The notes beneath the pieces are model-generated. The model did not search any database and was not told the DNA's origin. It saw only the letters and a list, made by a program, of their open reading frames with translations. A stretch of DNA of 64,000 nucleotides, from assembly GCF_032681285.1 (NCBI RefSeq), contig NZ_CP136337.1:136977-200976 (forward strand), written 5' to 3'. Positions 18,501-30,647 of this stretch are shown here, in pieces; the stretch's first letter is position 1, and each line of letters begins with the position of its first letter. This DNA is from Piscinibacter gummiphilus (GTDB taxonomy: Bacteria > Pseudomonadota > Gammaproteobacteria > Burkholderiales > Burkholderiaceae_C). The position numbers and the translations under genes were made by a program.

Positions 18501-18731
18501 GGGTGTGTTTCGCTTCCCGGTTGACCGCTATGCTGACCAAATCCTGCCTTCGCGGCCAAATGCATCGATAACTGGCACCAATGGATGAAACCGACCACGG
18601 TTTGACGCCACGAATCGCAGATTTGAAAGTGAACAGGAAAGTCAATGAAATCAACGATCTACCAACACCACCTCCGCGCCAGTGCTAGCTTTTCGTACCG
18701 TCACTTATTGCACTGAAAACGAGGAGACCCC
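15528..18731 (+). mobile_element. IS1071 copy 1, complete
   Basis: 3,204 bp with about 110-bp terminal inverted repeats; outer ends GGGGTCTCCTCGTTTTCAGT and its complement. This is the length and terminal sequence of IS1071, a Tn3-family element with a transposase but no resolvase, common around catabolic genes in Comamonas and relatives. The left flank is the GACCA target; the right flank is an IS91 fragment, not GACCA, because of later rearrangement. Confidence 0.95.
15661..18588 (+). CDS. tnpA: IS1071 transposase TnpA (Tn3 family)
   Basis: A 975-residue DDE transposase that recognises the 110-bp ends and joins them to target DNA, leaving cointegrates because the element has no resolvase. 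The length fits IS1071 TnpA (about 970). Recognisable parts are the N-terminal DUF4158-type region (FFTFDGAERDAINARRGDSHKLGLALHIGFLR) and the C-terminal DDE_Tnp_Tn3 part with DTHGYTDFAMSHARLLGFDLCPRLKEL. The alternative ATG four codons in (MQGWH) is possible. The copy on the minus strand at 20377-23304 encodes the same protein as far as I can see. Confidence 0.95.
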   Translation: MRFTMQGWHTTFLGMRGLPRDISDFEMKAFFTFDGAERDAINARRGDSHKLGLALHIGFLRMSGRLLGAFRVIPVALWRHLGNELGIAAPEVASLRAMYERGRTLFDHQQVACTVLGFQWMSEHQRRSLVRELRDEVARCADRDQLLVRARQWLYKNKLVIVHERAIRTLIAAALAQLEVETGTAIAASVDPATLDRWRASVSELRPDGQTQQSWLWAAPAKHSTRQISEVLERIDLLYTLDVHKHLADIPDLILRRYARRLVSRPPSAGAKIKEPARTVEVACFLRYCLFTTTDQLILMVQRRIADLWRQAAADVPATVNWAAMYKTLLGELVALSAQGAVPDAELRARLEALITETQKRKPPSRASLVREGLIDGIRPVRSLLVAIAKLPWQATGEHPAIEYLAKLQALYLKGSRKLPVEVVAPSLGMIWQVSISSPDRERAFQALEVATLFALRRAVRNGSVWIEHSLSFRGRARLFFTDERWQAESKKHYARLSLPSKAATFLKPLLARVTAGVDAVAAAARSGVLRVDDELHLSPLPAEDEDPEVTKLRAALDHRIGEVQLPEVILAVDAQVRFSWIMLGREPRSTDELLMVYAGIMAHGTSLTAVECARMIPQLSATSIRQAMRWARDERRLSQACQAVLEFMQRHPIAATWGRSDLASSDMMSMETTKRVWQARLDPRRNTPSIGIYSHVKDRWGIFHAQPFVLNERQAGVAIEGVIRQEKLETSQLAVDTHGYTDFAMSHARLLGFDLCPRLKELKQRHLFVPRGTKVPAEIAAVCEANVDVALIEKHWDSLVHLAASVMSGHASAVAALARFGSAAQGDPIYEAGVQLGRLLRTAFLADYFVKDAFRNELRRVLNRGEAVNALKRAIYTGRISPAQAKRVDEMQAVADALSLMANIVMAWNTSQMQAVLDRWSNRRQVIPPELIGKIAPTRLESINLRGVFRFPVDRYADQILPSRPNASITGTNG

Positions 18732-19531
18732 TTGTAGCCCAGCATGTCTTTGGCGTCACAGTTCTCCAGCAGGCCCCGAGCAACGAAGGCGCGCAGGATG
18801 CGTTTTTGCAGTGTGGTCTGCACTGGGGCCACGGTAGCCGCATCGATGCCGGTGGCCGCGTGAAAGATGACACCCGGCGATGAGATTCGAGGGGTCGCAT
18901 CAGCATCGCCCTCGCCCTCCACTTCCTCAAACACCCCGTCCACCACACAAACGTGGAAGTGGACGTGTTCATTGAGGCTGGAGCCGAATCGGTGAATGAA
19001 GGCGATGGCACCGATGTGCAGGCCTGCCTTGTCCATATGGGCCGCACCGGGGCTGTGGGTCTGCAGAGTTTGTGCGATCACCCGCAGAAAGATGCGCAGC
19101 ACCATGCTCAGCACCGCTCCGTCGCGTTGCATGAAGTACCGCAACCTCTTGGGCACGGAGAGCACCCACTGGCGCACCGGCAGGCGGGGGAAAACGTGGT
19201 CGCTCAGGTGTGCCGCCGTCTCCACCATCCGCCGCGTGGTGCACGAGGGGCAGACTCCCCGGCCTTTGCAGGAGAAGGCTACAAAGTAGTCGTGCCCACA
19301 GTCGCCGCAGCGAGCGCGGGCAAAGCCATGGGCAAAGATGCCGCACTCAAGATACTTGGCAAACGCTTTGCGCACGAAGGGCTTGGGGGTGTGGTGGTCG
19401 CCCTGGCCGTCGAACTGACCCGCGCTGGCCAACTCTAGCCAGGTCTCGTAGTGCTCGGCTACCATTTGGTAGAGCAGCGTGCGTTCGGGGTGGCGTGGGT
19501 TGTAGAGCTTGGGCTTGGAAGTGGCTGACAT
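18732..19531 (-). pseudogene. N-terminal part of IS91-family transposase, broken by IS1071
   Basis: This is the first 800 bases of the IS91 transposase seen whole at 31350-32897, with the same start and upstream sequence, cut at codon 267 (GGCTACAA) by the right end of IS1071 copy 1. The zinc-binding (CGDCG...CPSC) and HUH (NEHVHFHV) parts lie here, the C-terminal part lies at 23438. It points the opposite way from its C-terminal part because the segment 18732-20233 has been inverted. Confidence 0.92.
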
Positions 19532-19536
19532 GAATA

Positions 19537-19552
19537 CTGTACAAATGCACAG
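19537..19552. promoter_or_regulatory. LexA-type box, second copy, upstream of the broken IS91 transposase
   Basis: Same CTGT-N8-ACAG sequence as at 31329-31344, in the inverted duplicate. It is six bases from the start codon of the truncated transposase. Confidence 0.6.
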
Positions 19553-19639
19553 TATTCTGCGGCGATTGTTTGGGTACGCAAAGCACAAGGCCCGAACCGT
19601 CGCCAGTTCGGGCCTTGTCAGGGTAGCTTGGCTGCGGAC

Positions 19640-20233
19640 TTACTTGCGCGCAGGCGGCACATCCGTGCAGCTGCCATGCGCCACTTCCGCCGCCATGCCG
19701 ATGCTCTCGCCCAGCGTCGGATGCGGGTGGATGGTCTTGCCGATGTCGACAGCGTCCGCACCCATCTCGATGGCCAGGGCGATCTCGCCGATCATGTCGC
19801 CCGCATGCGTGCCGACCATGCCGCCGCCCAGGATCTTGCCGTGGCCCCGGCCAGCATGGCCGTCTCCTGATCCTGCTTCGGGGCTGTCGTCGAACAGCAG
19901 CTTGGTGACGCCTTCGTCGCGGCCGTTGGCAATGGCGCGGCCCGAGGCCGCCCAGGGGAACAGGCCCTTCTTGACCTTGATGCCCTGCTGCTTGGCCTGG
20001 TCTTCGGTCAGGCCCACCCAGGCCACTTCGGGGTCGGTGTAGGCCACGCTGGGGATCACGCGGGCGTTGAAGGCGGCGCTGGCCAGTTCCTTGTTGCCCT
20101 GCAATTCGCCGGCGATCACTTCCGCCGCCACATGCGCCTCGTGCACCGCCTTGTGCGCCAGCATGGGCTGGCCCACGATGTCGCCGATGGCGAAGATGTG
20201 CGGCACATTGGTGCGCATCTGGATGTCCACGTT
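19640..20233 (-). pseudogene. lpdA: C-terminal fragment of dihydrolipoamide dehydrogenase (copy A)
   Basis: About 197 codons of the C-terminal half of the E3 flavoprotein, including the dimerisation domain: HIFAIGDIVGQPMLAHKA, SVAYTDPEVAWVGLTE and the active-site HPHPTLGES stretch. The N-terminal FAD-binding half is missing, cut by the right end of IS1071 copy 2 at AACGT. A 12-bp terminator-like hairpin (CAAGGCCCGAAC...) follows its stop. It matches copy B at 30648-31241 over its whole length. An extra GSGDGHAGRGH stretch within it looks odd for LpdA and may be another defect. Inactive; a passenger from a donor chromosome. Confidence 0.9.
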
Positions 20234-23200
20234 GGGGTCTCCTCGTTTTCAGTGCAATAAGTGACGGTACGAAAAGCTAGCACTGGCGCGGAGGTGGTGT
20301 TGGTAGATCGTTGATTTCATTGACTTTCCTGTTCACTTTCAAATCTGCGATTCGTGGCGTCAAACCGTGGTCGGTTTCATCCATTGGTGCCAGTTATCGA
20401 TGCATTTGGCCGCGAAGGCAGGATTTGGTCAGCATAGCGGTCAACCGGGAAGCGAAACACACCCCGCAAGTTGATGCTCTCCAGCCTGGTGGGCGCAATC
20501 TTCCCGATCAGTTCCGGTGGAATGACCTGGCGGCGGTTCGACCAGCGATCCAGGACCGCCTGCATCTGTGAGGTATTCCACGCCATCACGATGTTGGCCA
20601 TCAGGCTCAACGCATCGGCCACAGCCTGCATTTCATCGACACGTTTGGCCTGCGCCGGGCTGATCCGGCCGGTATAAATGGCGCGCTTGAGGGCGTTAAC
20701 AGCCTCGCCCCGATTGAGCACCCGGCGCAACTCGTTCCTGAAAGCGTCCTTGACAAAGTAGTCAGCCAAAAACGCCGTACGCAGCAACCGCCCCAATTGC
20801 ACGCCAGCCTCATAGATTGGATCGCCCTGGGCGGCAGAACCGAACCGCGCAAGAGCTGCCACCGCACTGGCATGTCCGCTCATGACCGAGGCTGCCAGGT
20901 GCACCAGACTATCCCAATGCTTTTCGATCAAAGCGACGTCGACATTGGCTTCGCACACCGCAGCGATTTCTGCGGGCACTTTGGTGCCGCGTGGCACAAA
21001 GAGGTGGCGCTGTTTGAGTTCCTTCAACCGCGGGCAAAGATCAAAACCAAGCAAACGGGCATGTGACATGGCAAAGTCGGTGTAGCCATGGGTATCCACA
21101 GCAAGCTGGCTGGTCTCCAGCTTTTCTTGGCGGATGACACCTTCAATGGCCACGCCCGCCTGGCGCTCATTGAGCACAAAGGGCTGCGCATGGAAGATGC
21201 CCCACCGGTCTTTTACATGGGAGTAGATTCCAATGGAAGGTGTGTTGCGCCGAGGATCAAGCCGGGCTTGCCACACCCGTTTGGTGGTCTCCATGCTCAT
21301 CATGTCAGAAGATGCCAAATCGGACCGCCCCCAGGTGGCGGCAATCGGGTGTCGCTGCATGAATTCCAGCACAGCCTGGCAGGCCTGGCTCAGACGCCGT
21401 TCGTCCCGCGCCCAGCGCATGGCCTGGCGAATGCTGGTGGCAGACAATTGCGGAATCATGCGCGCGCATTCGACCGCAGTCAGACTGGTGCCGTGGGCCA
21501 TGATGCCGGCATAGACCATCAGCAGCTCGTCGGTAGAGCGCGGCTCACGTCCGAGCATGATCCAGCTAAAGCGCACCTGGGCGTCAACGGCCAGAATCAC
21601 TTCCGGCAATTGAACCTCACCGATGCGGTGATCCAAAGCCGCGCGCAGCTTGGTCACTTCTGGGTCTTCGTCCTCTGCGGGCAATGGCGACAAATGGAGT
21701 TCATCATCCACGCGCAGTACGCCACTGCGGGCTGCAGCGGCCACCGCATCGACACCGGCAGTTACTCTGGCCAGCAAAGGCTTCAAGAAAGTGGCAGCCT
21801 TGCTGGGTAACGATAGACGGGCATAGTGTTTCTTGGACTCTGCCTGCCAACGCTCGTCCGTGAAGAACAAGCGCGCACGACCCCGAAAGCTCAGGCTGTG
21901 CTCAATCCAGACCGAGCCATTGCGCACCGCGCGGCGCAGGGCAAACAGGGTGGCCACCTCCAACGCCTGAAACGCCCGTTCCCGGTCTGGGCTGGAGATC
22001 GAAACCTGCCAGATCATTCCCAGACTTGGTGCCACCACTTCAACTGGCAGCTTTCTGGATCCTTTGAGATATAAAGCTTGCAGCTTGGCAAGGTACTCGA
22101 TGGCAGGATGCTCGCCGGTGGCCTGCCAGGGCAGCTTTGCAATGGCGACGAGCAACGACCGCACGGGGCGAATTCCATCAATCAATCCCTCGCGGACCAG
22201 GGAGGCCCTGCTCGGTGGTTTGCGTTTCTGGGTTTCGGTGATCAAGGCTTCAAGACGGGCACGCAACTCAGCATCTGGCACCGCACCTTGCGCGCTCAAG
22301 GCAACAAGTTCGCCGAGCAGCGTTTTGTACATTGCGGCCCAATTGACGGTAGCGGGGACATCGGCGGCAGCCTGACGCCACAGATCGGCGATCCGGCGCT
22401 GCACCATAAGGATCAACTGGTCTGTGGTGGTGAACAGGCAATACCGAAGAAAGCATGCGACCTCCACGGTGCGCGCTGGCTCTTTGATCTTGGCTCCGGC
22501 TGAGGGCGGCCTGGAGACAAGTCGGCGCGCGTAGCGGCGCAAGATGAGATCGGGGATGTCTGCCAGGTGCTTATGAACGTCCAGCGTGTAAAGCAGGTCG
22601 ATGCGCTCCAGTACCTCGCTGATTTGGCGGGTTGAGTGTTTCGCCGGTGCAGCCCATAGCCAACTCTGCTGGGTTTGTCCATCTGGGCGCAGCTCTGAAA
22701 CTGAGGCTCGCCAGCGATCAAGTGTTGCTGGATCAACGCTGGCGGCGATGGCGGTGCCTGTTTCAACTTCAAGCTGGGCAAGTGCCGCCGCAATCAGTGT
22801 CCGAATTGCCCGCTCGTGCACGATCACCAGCTTGTTCTTGTACAGCCATTGACGCGCCCGCACGAGTAGCTGATCGCGGTCGGCGCAGCGCGCCACTTCG
22901 TCGCGCAGTTCACGTACCAGTGAGCGGCGCTGGTGCTCGCTCATCCACTGGAATCCAAGGACCGTGCAGGCTACTTGTTGGTGATCGAATAGCGTGCGCC
23001 CGCGTTCATACATGGCTCTCAGCGAGGCGACTTCTGGTGCTGCAATGCCAAGCTCGTTGCCAAGGTGGCGCCACAAGGCTACTGGAATTACCCGAAAGGC
23101 ACCGAGCAAACGCCCACTCATGCGCAGGAAACCAATATGGAGCGCCAGACCAAGCTTGTGGGAATCACCTCGGCGTGCATTGATTGCGTCGCGCTCGGCA

Positions 23201-23437
23201 CCATCGAAGGTGAAAAATGCCTTCATCTCGAAGTCGCTGATATCGCGGGGGAGCCCACGCATCCCCAAAAACGTTGTGTGCCAACCCTGCATCGTGAACC
23301 TCAAAAGTGGGAGGCCACCATACCCGTTTACAAAGCGAACAGGAAAGTCAATGAAATCAACGGTCTACCCAGACCACCCCCGCGCCAGTGCTAGCTTTGC
23401 GTACCGTCACTTATTGCACTGAAAACGAGGAGACCCC
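20234..23437 (-). mobile_element. IS1071 copy 2, complete, inverted relative to copy 1
   Basis: 3,204 bp, same ends as copy 1 but on the other strand. Its right end (20234) abuts the lpdA fragment with the same AACGT junction seen at 30647/30648; its left end (23437) abuts the C-terminal part of the IS91 transposase. No 5-bp duplication flanks it, so its surroundings were rearranged after insertion. Confidence 0.95.
20377..23304 (-). CDS. tnpA: IS1071 transposase TnpA, second copy
   Basis: 975 residues and, by eye, identical to the transposase of copy 1 (15661-18588). It is intact and preceded by the normal IS1071 left end, so it should be active. Identity over 3.2 kb in opposite orientation makes this copy and copy 1 substrates for homologous recombination, which can flip the 1.5 kb between them. 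Confidence 0.95.
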   Translation of the reverse strand: MRFTMQGWHTTFLGMRGLPRDISDFEMKAFFTFDGAERDAINARRGDSHKLGLALHIGFLRMSGRLLGAFRVIPVALWRHLGNELGIAAPEVASLRAMYERGRTLFDHQQVACTVLGFQWMSEHQRRSLVRELRDEVARCADRDQLLVRARQWLYKNKLVIVHERAIRTLIAAALAQLEVETGTAIAASVDPATLDRWRASVSELRPDGQTQQSWLWAAPAKHSTRQISEVLERIDLLYTLDVHKHLADIPDLILRRYARRLVSRPPSAGAKIKEPARTVEVACFLRYCLFTTTDQLILMVQRRIADLWRQAAADVPATVNWAAMYKTLLGELVALSAQGAVPDAELRARLEALITETQKRKPPSRASLVREGLIDGIRPVRSLLVAIAKLPWQATGEHPAIEYLAKLQALYLKGSRKLPVEVVAPSLGMIWQVSISSPDRERAFQALEVATLFALRRAVRNGSVWIEHSLSFRGRARLFFTDERWQAESKKHYARLSLPSKAATFLKPLLARVTAGVDAVAAAARSGVLRVDDELHLSPLPAEDEDPEVTKLRAALDHRIGEVQLPEVILAVDAQVRFSWIMLGREPRSTDELLMVYAGIMAHGTSLTAVECARMIPQLSATSIRQAMRWARDERRLSQACQAVLEFMQRHPIAATWGRSDLASSDMMSMETTKRVWQARLDPRRNTPSIGIYSHVKDRWGIFHAQPFVLNERQAGVAIEGVIRQEKLETSQLAVDTHGYTDFAMSHARLLGFDLCPRLKELKQRHLFVPRGTKVPAEIAAVCEANVDVALIEKHWDSLVHLAASVMSGHASAVAALARFGSAAQGDPIYEAGVQLGRLLRTAFLADYFVKDAFRNELRRVLNRGEAVNALKRAIYTGRISPAQAKRVDEMQAVADALSLMANIVMAWNTSQMQAVLDRWSNRRQVIPPELIGKIAPTRLESINLRGVFRFPVDRYADQILPSRPNASITGTNG

Positions 23438-24103
23438 GCGCGTCCACCGTTTTCCATGGAGCGCCTACGCAAAGAGGGAAGCAAACTGGTGTACCGCTGT
23501 GCCAAACAGCGCAGCGAGCCCACCAGTGACAAGCGTGGTGCCAAGGCAGATGAGCTGCACCTCACACCGCTGGAACTGATCGACCGCATCGCCGCGCTGG
23601 TGCCACCGCCACGCACCCACCGGCACCGCTACTTTGGTGTGCTGGCACCAAACTCGCCGCTGAGAGCGGCGGTAACGGCGCTGGCTCAGCCTGCTGCGTC
23701 GCAACCAGCCACGGTGGAGACTGCACAACCTGGCGCGGGCGTACCTGGGGTGGCGGCGCCGGGCAACGCGGCCACACCCACACCCGAACCTGAAGCACGC
23801 CCGAAGCGAGCGGCGCATTACTTGTGGGCGGTGCTGATTGCCCGCATCTACGAGGCATTTCCGCTGCTGTGCCCCATGTGCGGTGGGCAGATGCGCATCA
23901 TTGCCTTCATCACCCACAGCGCCGAAATCCGCCACATCCTGAACCACATCGGGGTGGAGTCTGCCCCCCCGCACATCACCCCGGCACGCGGGCCACCGCT
24001 GTGGGAGGGCTGCGACGCGCCGGTGGATGATGGTGCGCAAGGCGAGCCGGATTGGGATCTGGCAGCTCAACCCGACGAGGTAGACCAGCGCGTCAATTGG
24101 TGA
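23438..24103 (+). pseudogene. C-terminal part of IS91-family transposase, separated from its N-terminus
   Basis: The last 220 codons of the IS91 transposase, beginning right after the left end of IS1071 copy 2 (GCGCGTCCACC, equivalent to 32232). The tail includes the C-terminal zinc pair CPMCGG. Compared with the intact gene, 82 bp (32150-32231) are missing between the two parts. It is followed by the same 3' sequence as the intact IS91 up to base 24291, where similarity stops. Confidence 0.9.
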
Positions 24104-26301
<2,198 letters not shown>

Positions 26302-26339
26302 GTCTCACCGTTTCCAATCAGGCGTGATGCCTTTGGTGG

Positions 26340-26367
26340 CCGCGGCTCGCAAGAGCCGCGGTCTTTT
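26340..26367 (+). terminator. Rho-independent terminator after PETase
   Basis: A 9-bp GC-rich stem (CCGCGGCTC/GAGCCGCGG, 26340-26348 with 26353-26361) with loop GCAA, followed by TCTTTTT. It starts 38 bases past the PETase stop. Confidence 0.92.
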
Positions 26368-26410
26368 TGCCATTCAGCCGGGGCACTCCGGGTGGCCCCC
26401 TCCGCGGCGG

Positions 26411-27466
26411 TCAGGCGAGCTTCCAGGCGAGGCTCTCCCCGCCGCGCAGGGGCTTGAGTTCGGCGTCGCCGAAGGGCAGCGCTTCGGGCAGCGTCCAGCC
26501 CTCCTTCTTGAGCGTGACCGTGCCGCGGTTGCGCGGCAGGCCATAGAACGCCGGGCCGTGGAAGCTGGCGAAGGCTTCGAGCTTGTCGAGCGCACCCACC
26601 GACTCGAAGGCCTCGGCGTACAGCTCGAGCGCCGAGAGCGCGGTGTAGCAGCCTGCGCAGCCGGTCGCGTGCTCCTTCAGGTGCGCCGGGTGCGGCGCGC
26701 TGTCGGTGCCGAGGAAGAAACGGTCGCTGCCCGACGTGGCGGCAGCCACCAGCGCGCGGCGGTGCTCCTCGCGCTTCAACACCGGGAGACAGTAGTAGTG
26801 CGGACGCACGCCCCCCAGGAAGATCGCATTGCGGTTGTAGAGCAGGTGATGCGCGGTGATCGTGGCCGCGGTGTACGGGCCGGCTTCGGGCACGTATTGC
26901 GCGGCTTCGCGGGTGGTGATGTGCTCGAACACGATCTTGAGTTCGGGGAAGTCGCGGCGCAGCGGGATGAGCTGCGTGTCGATGAAGGCCTTCTCGCGGT
27001 CGAAGAGGTCGATGTCGGGGCTGGTCACTTCGCCGTGCACGAGCAGCTTCAAGCCTTCGCGCTGCATCGCTTCGAGCGTGGCGTAGGTCTTGCGGAGGTC
27101 GGTCACGCCCGCATCGCTGTTGGTGGTGGCACCGGCCGGGTAGAGCTTCAAGGCGACGACGCCGGCCTCTTTCGCGCGGCGGATCTCCTCGGGCGGCAGG
27201 TTGTCGGTGAGGTAGAGCGTCATCAGGGGCTCGAAGCTGAGACCCTGCTCCTTCAGCGATGCGGGCACGGCAGCGAGGATGCGCTCGCGGTAGGCCACCG
27301 CCTGCGCCGCGGTGGTCACCGGCGGCTTGAGGTTGGGCATGATGATCGCGCGGCCGAACTGACGCGCGGTGTCGGGCACCACGGCATGGAGCGCCGCGCC
27401 GTCGCGAACGTGCAGGTGCCAGTCGTCGGGGCGGGTGAAGGTGAGAGTGGTCGGGGTGGAAGTCAT
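26411..27466 (-). CDS. pyrC: Dihydroorotase, pyrimidine synthesis
   Basis: A complete 351-residue class II dihydroorotase, which interconverts N-carbamoyl-aspartate and dihydroorotate in de novo pyrimidine synthesis in the cytoplasm. Visible metal ligands are the HLH pair in DDWHLHVRD, the carboxylated lysine in [12 protein letters not shown], histidines in LLVHGEV and FEHITTRE, and the catalytic aspartate in GTDSAPHP. The start at 27466 begins the conserved N-terminal strand. It is a housekeeping gene and has nothing to do with PET, so it marks the PETase block as a piece of chromosome picked up whole. Confidence 0.92.
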   Translation of the reverse strand: MTSTPTTLTFTRPDDWHLHVRDGAALHAVVPDTARQFGRAIIMPNLKPPVTTAAQAVAYRERILAAVPASLKEQGLSFEPLMTLYLTDNLPPEEIRRAKEAGVVALKLYPAGATTNSDAGVTDLRKTYATLEAMQREGLKLLVHGEVTSPDIDLFDREKAFIDTQLIPLRRDFPELKIVFEHITTREAAQYVPEAGPYTAATITAHHLLYNRNAIFLGGVRPHYYCLPVLKREEHRRALVAAATSGSDRFFLGTDSAPHPAHLKEHATGCAGCYTALSALELYAEAFESVGALDKLEAFASFHGPAFYGLPRNRGTVTLKKEGWTLPEALPFGDAELKPLRGGESLAWKLA

Positions 27467-27489
27467 GCGCCCGATTTTCGCAGGCGGCC

Positions 27490-28344
27490 ATGCCCATGAG
27501 CGCAACGCCAAGGAACACGACCGCGCCGCCCCCCGCGCTGAGCTACCTGCTCGGCCACGATGGCTTCATCTACGCCACCCGCCACTTCGCGAGCGGCATG
27601 ACGGTGCGCCCACCGGCCGTGCTGCTGCTGAGCGCCGACTACAAGCCCTTCACGCTCACGCTGAAGAACGGCCACAGCGTGACCACCAGCGCCGCCATCG
27701 TGGCCCCGCGCGTGGAGCGCCGCCTCGATGCGCAAGAGGCGGCGCTCTTGAGCTTCAACGTGATGCCCTCGCACGAGTCCTTCCACGTCTTCGGCACCTT
27801 GCAGCGCGCGCAGGTGCTGCCGCTCGACCGGCATGCCTTCGCGCCGCTCGACGCGAGCCTGTGCGCGCTGATCGACGGGAGCGCCGGCCTCTCGGTGGCC
27901 GAGGCGGTGTTCGACGCCGCCACGCAGGAGGCGATGCGCCAGCTGCCGCCCACCGCGCCGCCCGACACGATGGCGCTCACCTGCATCCGCGAACTCGAGG
28001 CCGACCCCGGCATCAGCCTGGAAACGCTGGCCAAGCGCTGCGGGCGCTCGCAGCAGATGATGTCGCGGCAGTTCTCGGCCGCGGTCGGCATCTCGCTGCG
28101 CGACTACCAGACCTGGCTCAAGCAGCGCAGCGTGCTCGACCTGCTGCCCACCGGCCGCTCGTTGACCGAGGTGGCACACGCGGCCGGCTTCGGCGACTCG
28201 CCGCAGTTCTCGCGCACCTTCCTGCGCTGGTACGGGCTCAGCCCGTCGAACAGCCGCAACGCGAAGTTCATGCGCGTCGTGAGGCGCAGCCGCTACAACG
28301 CGGGCAAGGACGCCGACGGTTCCACCGGCTCCGGCGCCACGTAA
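27490..28344 (+). CDS. AraC-family transcription regulator
   Basis: A 284-residue regulator divergent from pyrC, with a 23-bp gap. The C-terminal 100 residues carry the two AraC helix-turn-helix motifs ([20 protein letters not shown] and [25 protein letters not shown]). The N-terminal part is a ligand-sensing or dimerising domain without a recognised type. ATG 27490 and 27496 are both possible starts. Its 3' end overlaps the convergent lifO copy 2 by 52 bases. The truncated relative at 24292 stands in the same relation to lifO copy 1. Candidate targets are the lifO-like genes and PETase; not shown by sequence. Confidence 0.85.
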   Translation: MPMSATPRNTTAPPPALSYLLGHDGFIYATRHFASGMTVRPPAVLLLSADYKPFTLTLKNGHSVTTSAAIVAPRVERRLDAQEAALLSFNVMPSHESFHVFGTLQRAQVLPLDRHAFAPLDASLCALIDGSAGLSVAEAVFDAATQEAMRQLPPTAPPDTMALTCIRELEADPGISLETLAKRCGRSQQMMSRQFSAAVGISLRDYQTWLKQRSVLDLLPTGRSLTEVAHAAGFGDSPQFSRTFLRWYGLSPSNSRNAKFMRVVRRSRYNAGKDADGSTGSGAT

Positions 28345-29033
28345 GGCGGGATCAGCTCGCGCCGCTCGGGCGGCAGCTTGGCGCGCAATGCTTCGATCGC
28401 CTGCACCTTCTGCTCGGCGCTGAGGGTGGCGTCTTGGTGGATGAAGCCGGCCTCCATCGTGAGGCGGGCGTAGCGCTCGTCGGCGCCGAAGAGTGCGTTG
28501 GCGGTCGGCTCATCGAAGTAGCGGCGCTTCATCGCGTCCATGCGGTCGTAGAGCTGGCGCGCCTCGTCCTGGTTTTTCGGGATGCCCATCGGCAGCATCT
28601 CCCGCTGCACGTCGCGGCTGTAGGAGCGGTAGTTGGAGATGAGCTTGTAGGCCTTCTCGGCTTCCTCGTAGGGCAGGCCGGCGCGCAGCGCGCGCTGCAG
28701 GCGGTCCATGTCCTGCGCCGACGGCTCCAGGGGCATGGTGTTGATGAGGGCCTCGATCGAGGCGCGCGTGTCGCGGTCGAGCAGCAGCCCGCCGCCAAAC
28801 CCCAGCTCGAAGAGGCGCGCGGCGTCGAGCGTCAGACCACTCGCGTCGGACAGGCTGACCTGGGCCGACGGCCCGTTGCCCACCGCGCCGGGCGTCATGC
28901 GCCCGGCAGCGGCACCGGCCGGTGCCGGCCCTCCGGCCGCTTCGGCGGGGGCGGAGTCCACCGGAACGGAGGCGCCCCACCAGCAGGCCGCGCCCACCAG
29001 GGCGGCTCCGGCGAGAAGCAATATTGCACGCAT
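28293..29033 (-). CDS. LifO/LipB-type lipase chaperone (copy 2)
   Basis: A 246-residue paralogue of the 24457 protein. It has an N-terminal membrane anchor (MRAILLLAGAALVGAACWWG), a low-complexity alanine- and proline-rich linker, the same [15 protein letters not shown] stretch, and the C-terminal RRYFDEPTANALFG...LSAEQKVQAIEALRAKLPP element. The ATG at 29033 was chosen because it opens directly with the membrane anchor; the frame extends 14 codons upstream. The pair of chaperones bracketing PETase and pyrC suggests duplication of an AraC-lifO module. No canonical lipase gene is adjacent here either. Confidence 0.76.
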   Translation of the reverse strand: MRAILLLAGAALVGAACWWGASVPVDSAPAEAAGGPAPAGAAAGRMTPGAVGNGPSAQVSLSDASGLTLDAARLFELGFGGGLLLDRDTRASIEALINTMPLEPSAQDMDRLQRALRAGLPYEEAEKAYKLISNYRSYSRDVQREMLPMGIPKNQDEARQLYDRMDAMKRRYFDEPTANALFGADERYARLTMEAGFIHQDATLSAEQKVQAIEALRAKLPPERRELIPPYVAPEPVEPSASLPAL

Positions 29034-29266
29034 GGTGATTTTTAGAGCTGAGAACGCTGGCCGCGAGTAAAGCACAGCACCCTGCCCGCACCGCTAGCGC
29101 AGACCCGAAGGCTCGGGCAAACCCCAGGAAAACCGACGCAACACGTTGAAACAAAAGGACTATCTCGAAATTCACCCCGGAACCGACGCCTAACACAAAA
29201 CAGCCCACCGAGCTTGAGTCGAGTCGTATCAGGAAAGCGAGAACGGCCTGGATTGCACGTCGGTTC
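29034..29266. other. Cargo right flank, no gene
   Basis: About 230 bases upstream of lifO copy 2 with no coding frame worth calling. It should hold that gene's promoter. It ends in GTTC (29263-29266), the tetranucleotide at which IS91-family elements insert, immediately followed by an IS91-type remnant. Confidence 0.5.
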
Positions 29267-29837
29267 AATAATTGACCCGCCAGCGAGCAGGCCATGTTGA
29301 CCCAGAGCTTGTGTCCGCCGGCATCACCCCGAAAAACCTCTGGAGACGAAATGAAGAGCGCATAGGAATTTCAAACGGTCTGGTCTGTGAAAAGCCTGGA
29401 AAGCCCGACTCAGCCCTGGGTGGGCAGCCGATGCCTGCCTGGATGGCTTGGAACTGGCGCCTGAGCCGTTGCCTTGTCTGGATTCGGCCCGCCCTGACGG
29501 CTCGCCTCGCGCTCGTTGGGCCTTGATCTCGGGGTTGACCCTGTGTTTTCCGCCATCCAGTCCGCACGCGGGCGCAGCGCCACCGGCCACTGGCGCCAGG
29601 CTGCGCAGCCCTTTGTGATGTGTACGGTGTCCGGGACGGTCGACGCGGCTCAGGCGGCTTCAGTCTTGCCGCGCCTCGCGCGCTCGGCCTCTGGGCGGCG
29701 GCTGCGGATCCAGTCCCAGGTGGGTCAGGATCTTCTCGATCACCGGTCGCTCCAGGATGGCCGCGATGATCTTGAGCTCCCCGGCGCCGCAGTTGGGGCA
29801 GTGCTGCATGTCGATGTCGAACACGCGCTTGAGTAGC
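29267..29837 (-). mobile_element. Remnant of a second IS91-family element
   Basis: The minus-strand frame 29660-29837 encodes the last 58 residues of a different IS91-type transposase (LLKRVFDIDMQHCPNCGA, then ELKIIAAILERPVIEKILTH, ending in proline/arginine residues), followed by about 390 bases of non-coding 3' sequence. The element ends beside GTTC, as expected for an IS91-type origin end. At 29838 it is cut by IS1071 copy 3. It differs from the other IS91 element in the window. Confidence 0.72.
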
Positions 29838-30647
29838 TGATCTTTGCCCGCGGTTGAAGGAACTCAAACAGCGCCACCTCTTTGTGCCACGCGGCACCAA
29901 AGTGCCCGCAGAAATCGCTGCGGTGTGCGAAGCCAATGTCGACGTCGCTTTGATCGAAAAGCATTGGGATAGTCTGGTGCACCTGGCAGCCTCGGTCATG
30001 AGCGGACATGCCAGTGCGGTGGCAGCTCTTGCGCGGTTCGGTTCTGCCGCCCAGGGCGATCCAATCTATGAGGCTGGCGTGCAATTGGGGCGGTTGCTGC
30101 GTACGGCGTTTTTGGCTGACTACTTTGTCAAGGACGCTTTCAGGAACGAGTTGCGCCGGGTGCTCAATCGGGGCGAGGCTGTTAACGCCCTCAAGCGCGC
30201 CATTTATACCGGCCGGATCAGCCCGGCGCAGGCCAAACGTGTCGATGAAATGCAGGCTGTGGCCGATGCGTTGAGCCTGATGGCCAACATCGTGATGGCG
30301 TGGAATACCTCACAGATGCAGGCGGTCCTGGATCGCTGGTCGAACCGCCGCCAGGTCATTCCACCGGAACTGATCGGGAAGATTGCGCCCACCAGGCTGG
30401 AGAGCATCAACTTGCGGGGTGTGTTTCGCTTCCCGGTTGACCGCTATGCTGACCAAATCCTGCCTTCGCGGCCAAATGCATCGATAACTGGCACCAATGG
30501 ATGAAACCGACCACGGTTTGACGCCACGAATCGCAGATTTGAAAGTGAACAGGAAAGTCAATGAAATCAACGATCTACCAACACCACCTCCGCGCCAGTG
30601 CTAGCTTTTCGTACCGTCACTTATTGCACTGAAAACGAGGAGACCCC
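29838..30647 (+). mobile_element. IS1071 copy 3, 5'-truncated (810 bp)
   Basis: Matches the last 810 bases of IS1071 copy 1 (17922-18731), so it has the last 222 codons of tnpA (to 30504) and the right end. The left end is lost at the join with the IS91 remnant (GAGTAGC/TGATC). Its right end joins the lpdA fragment at AACGT, exactly as for copy 2. It cannot transpose by itself but supplies a right end. Confidence 0.93.
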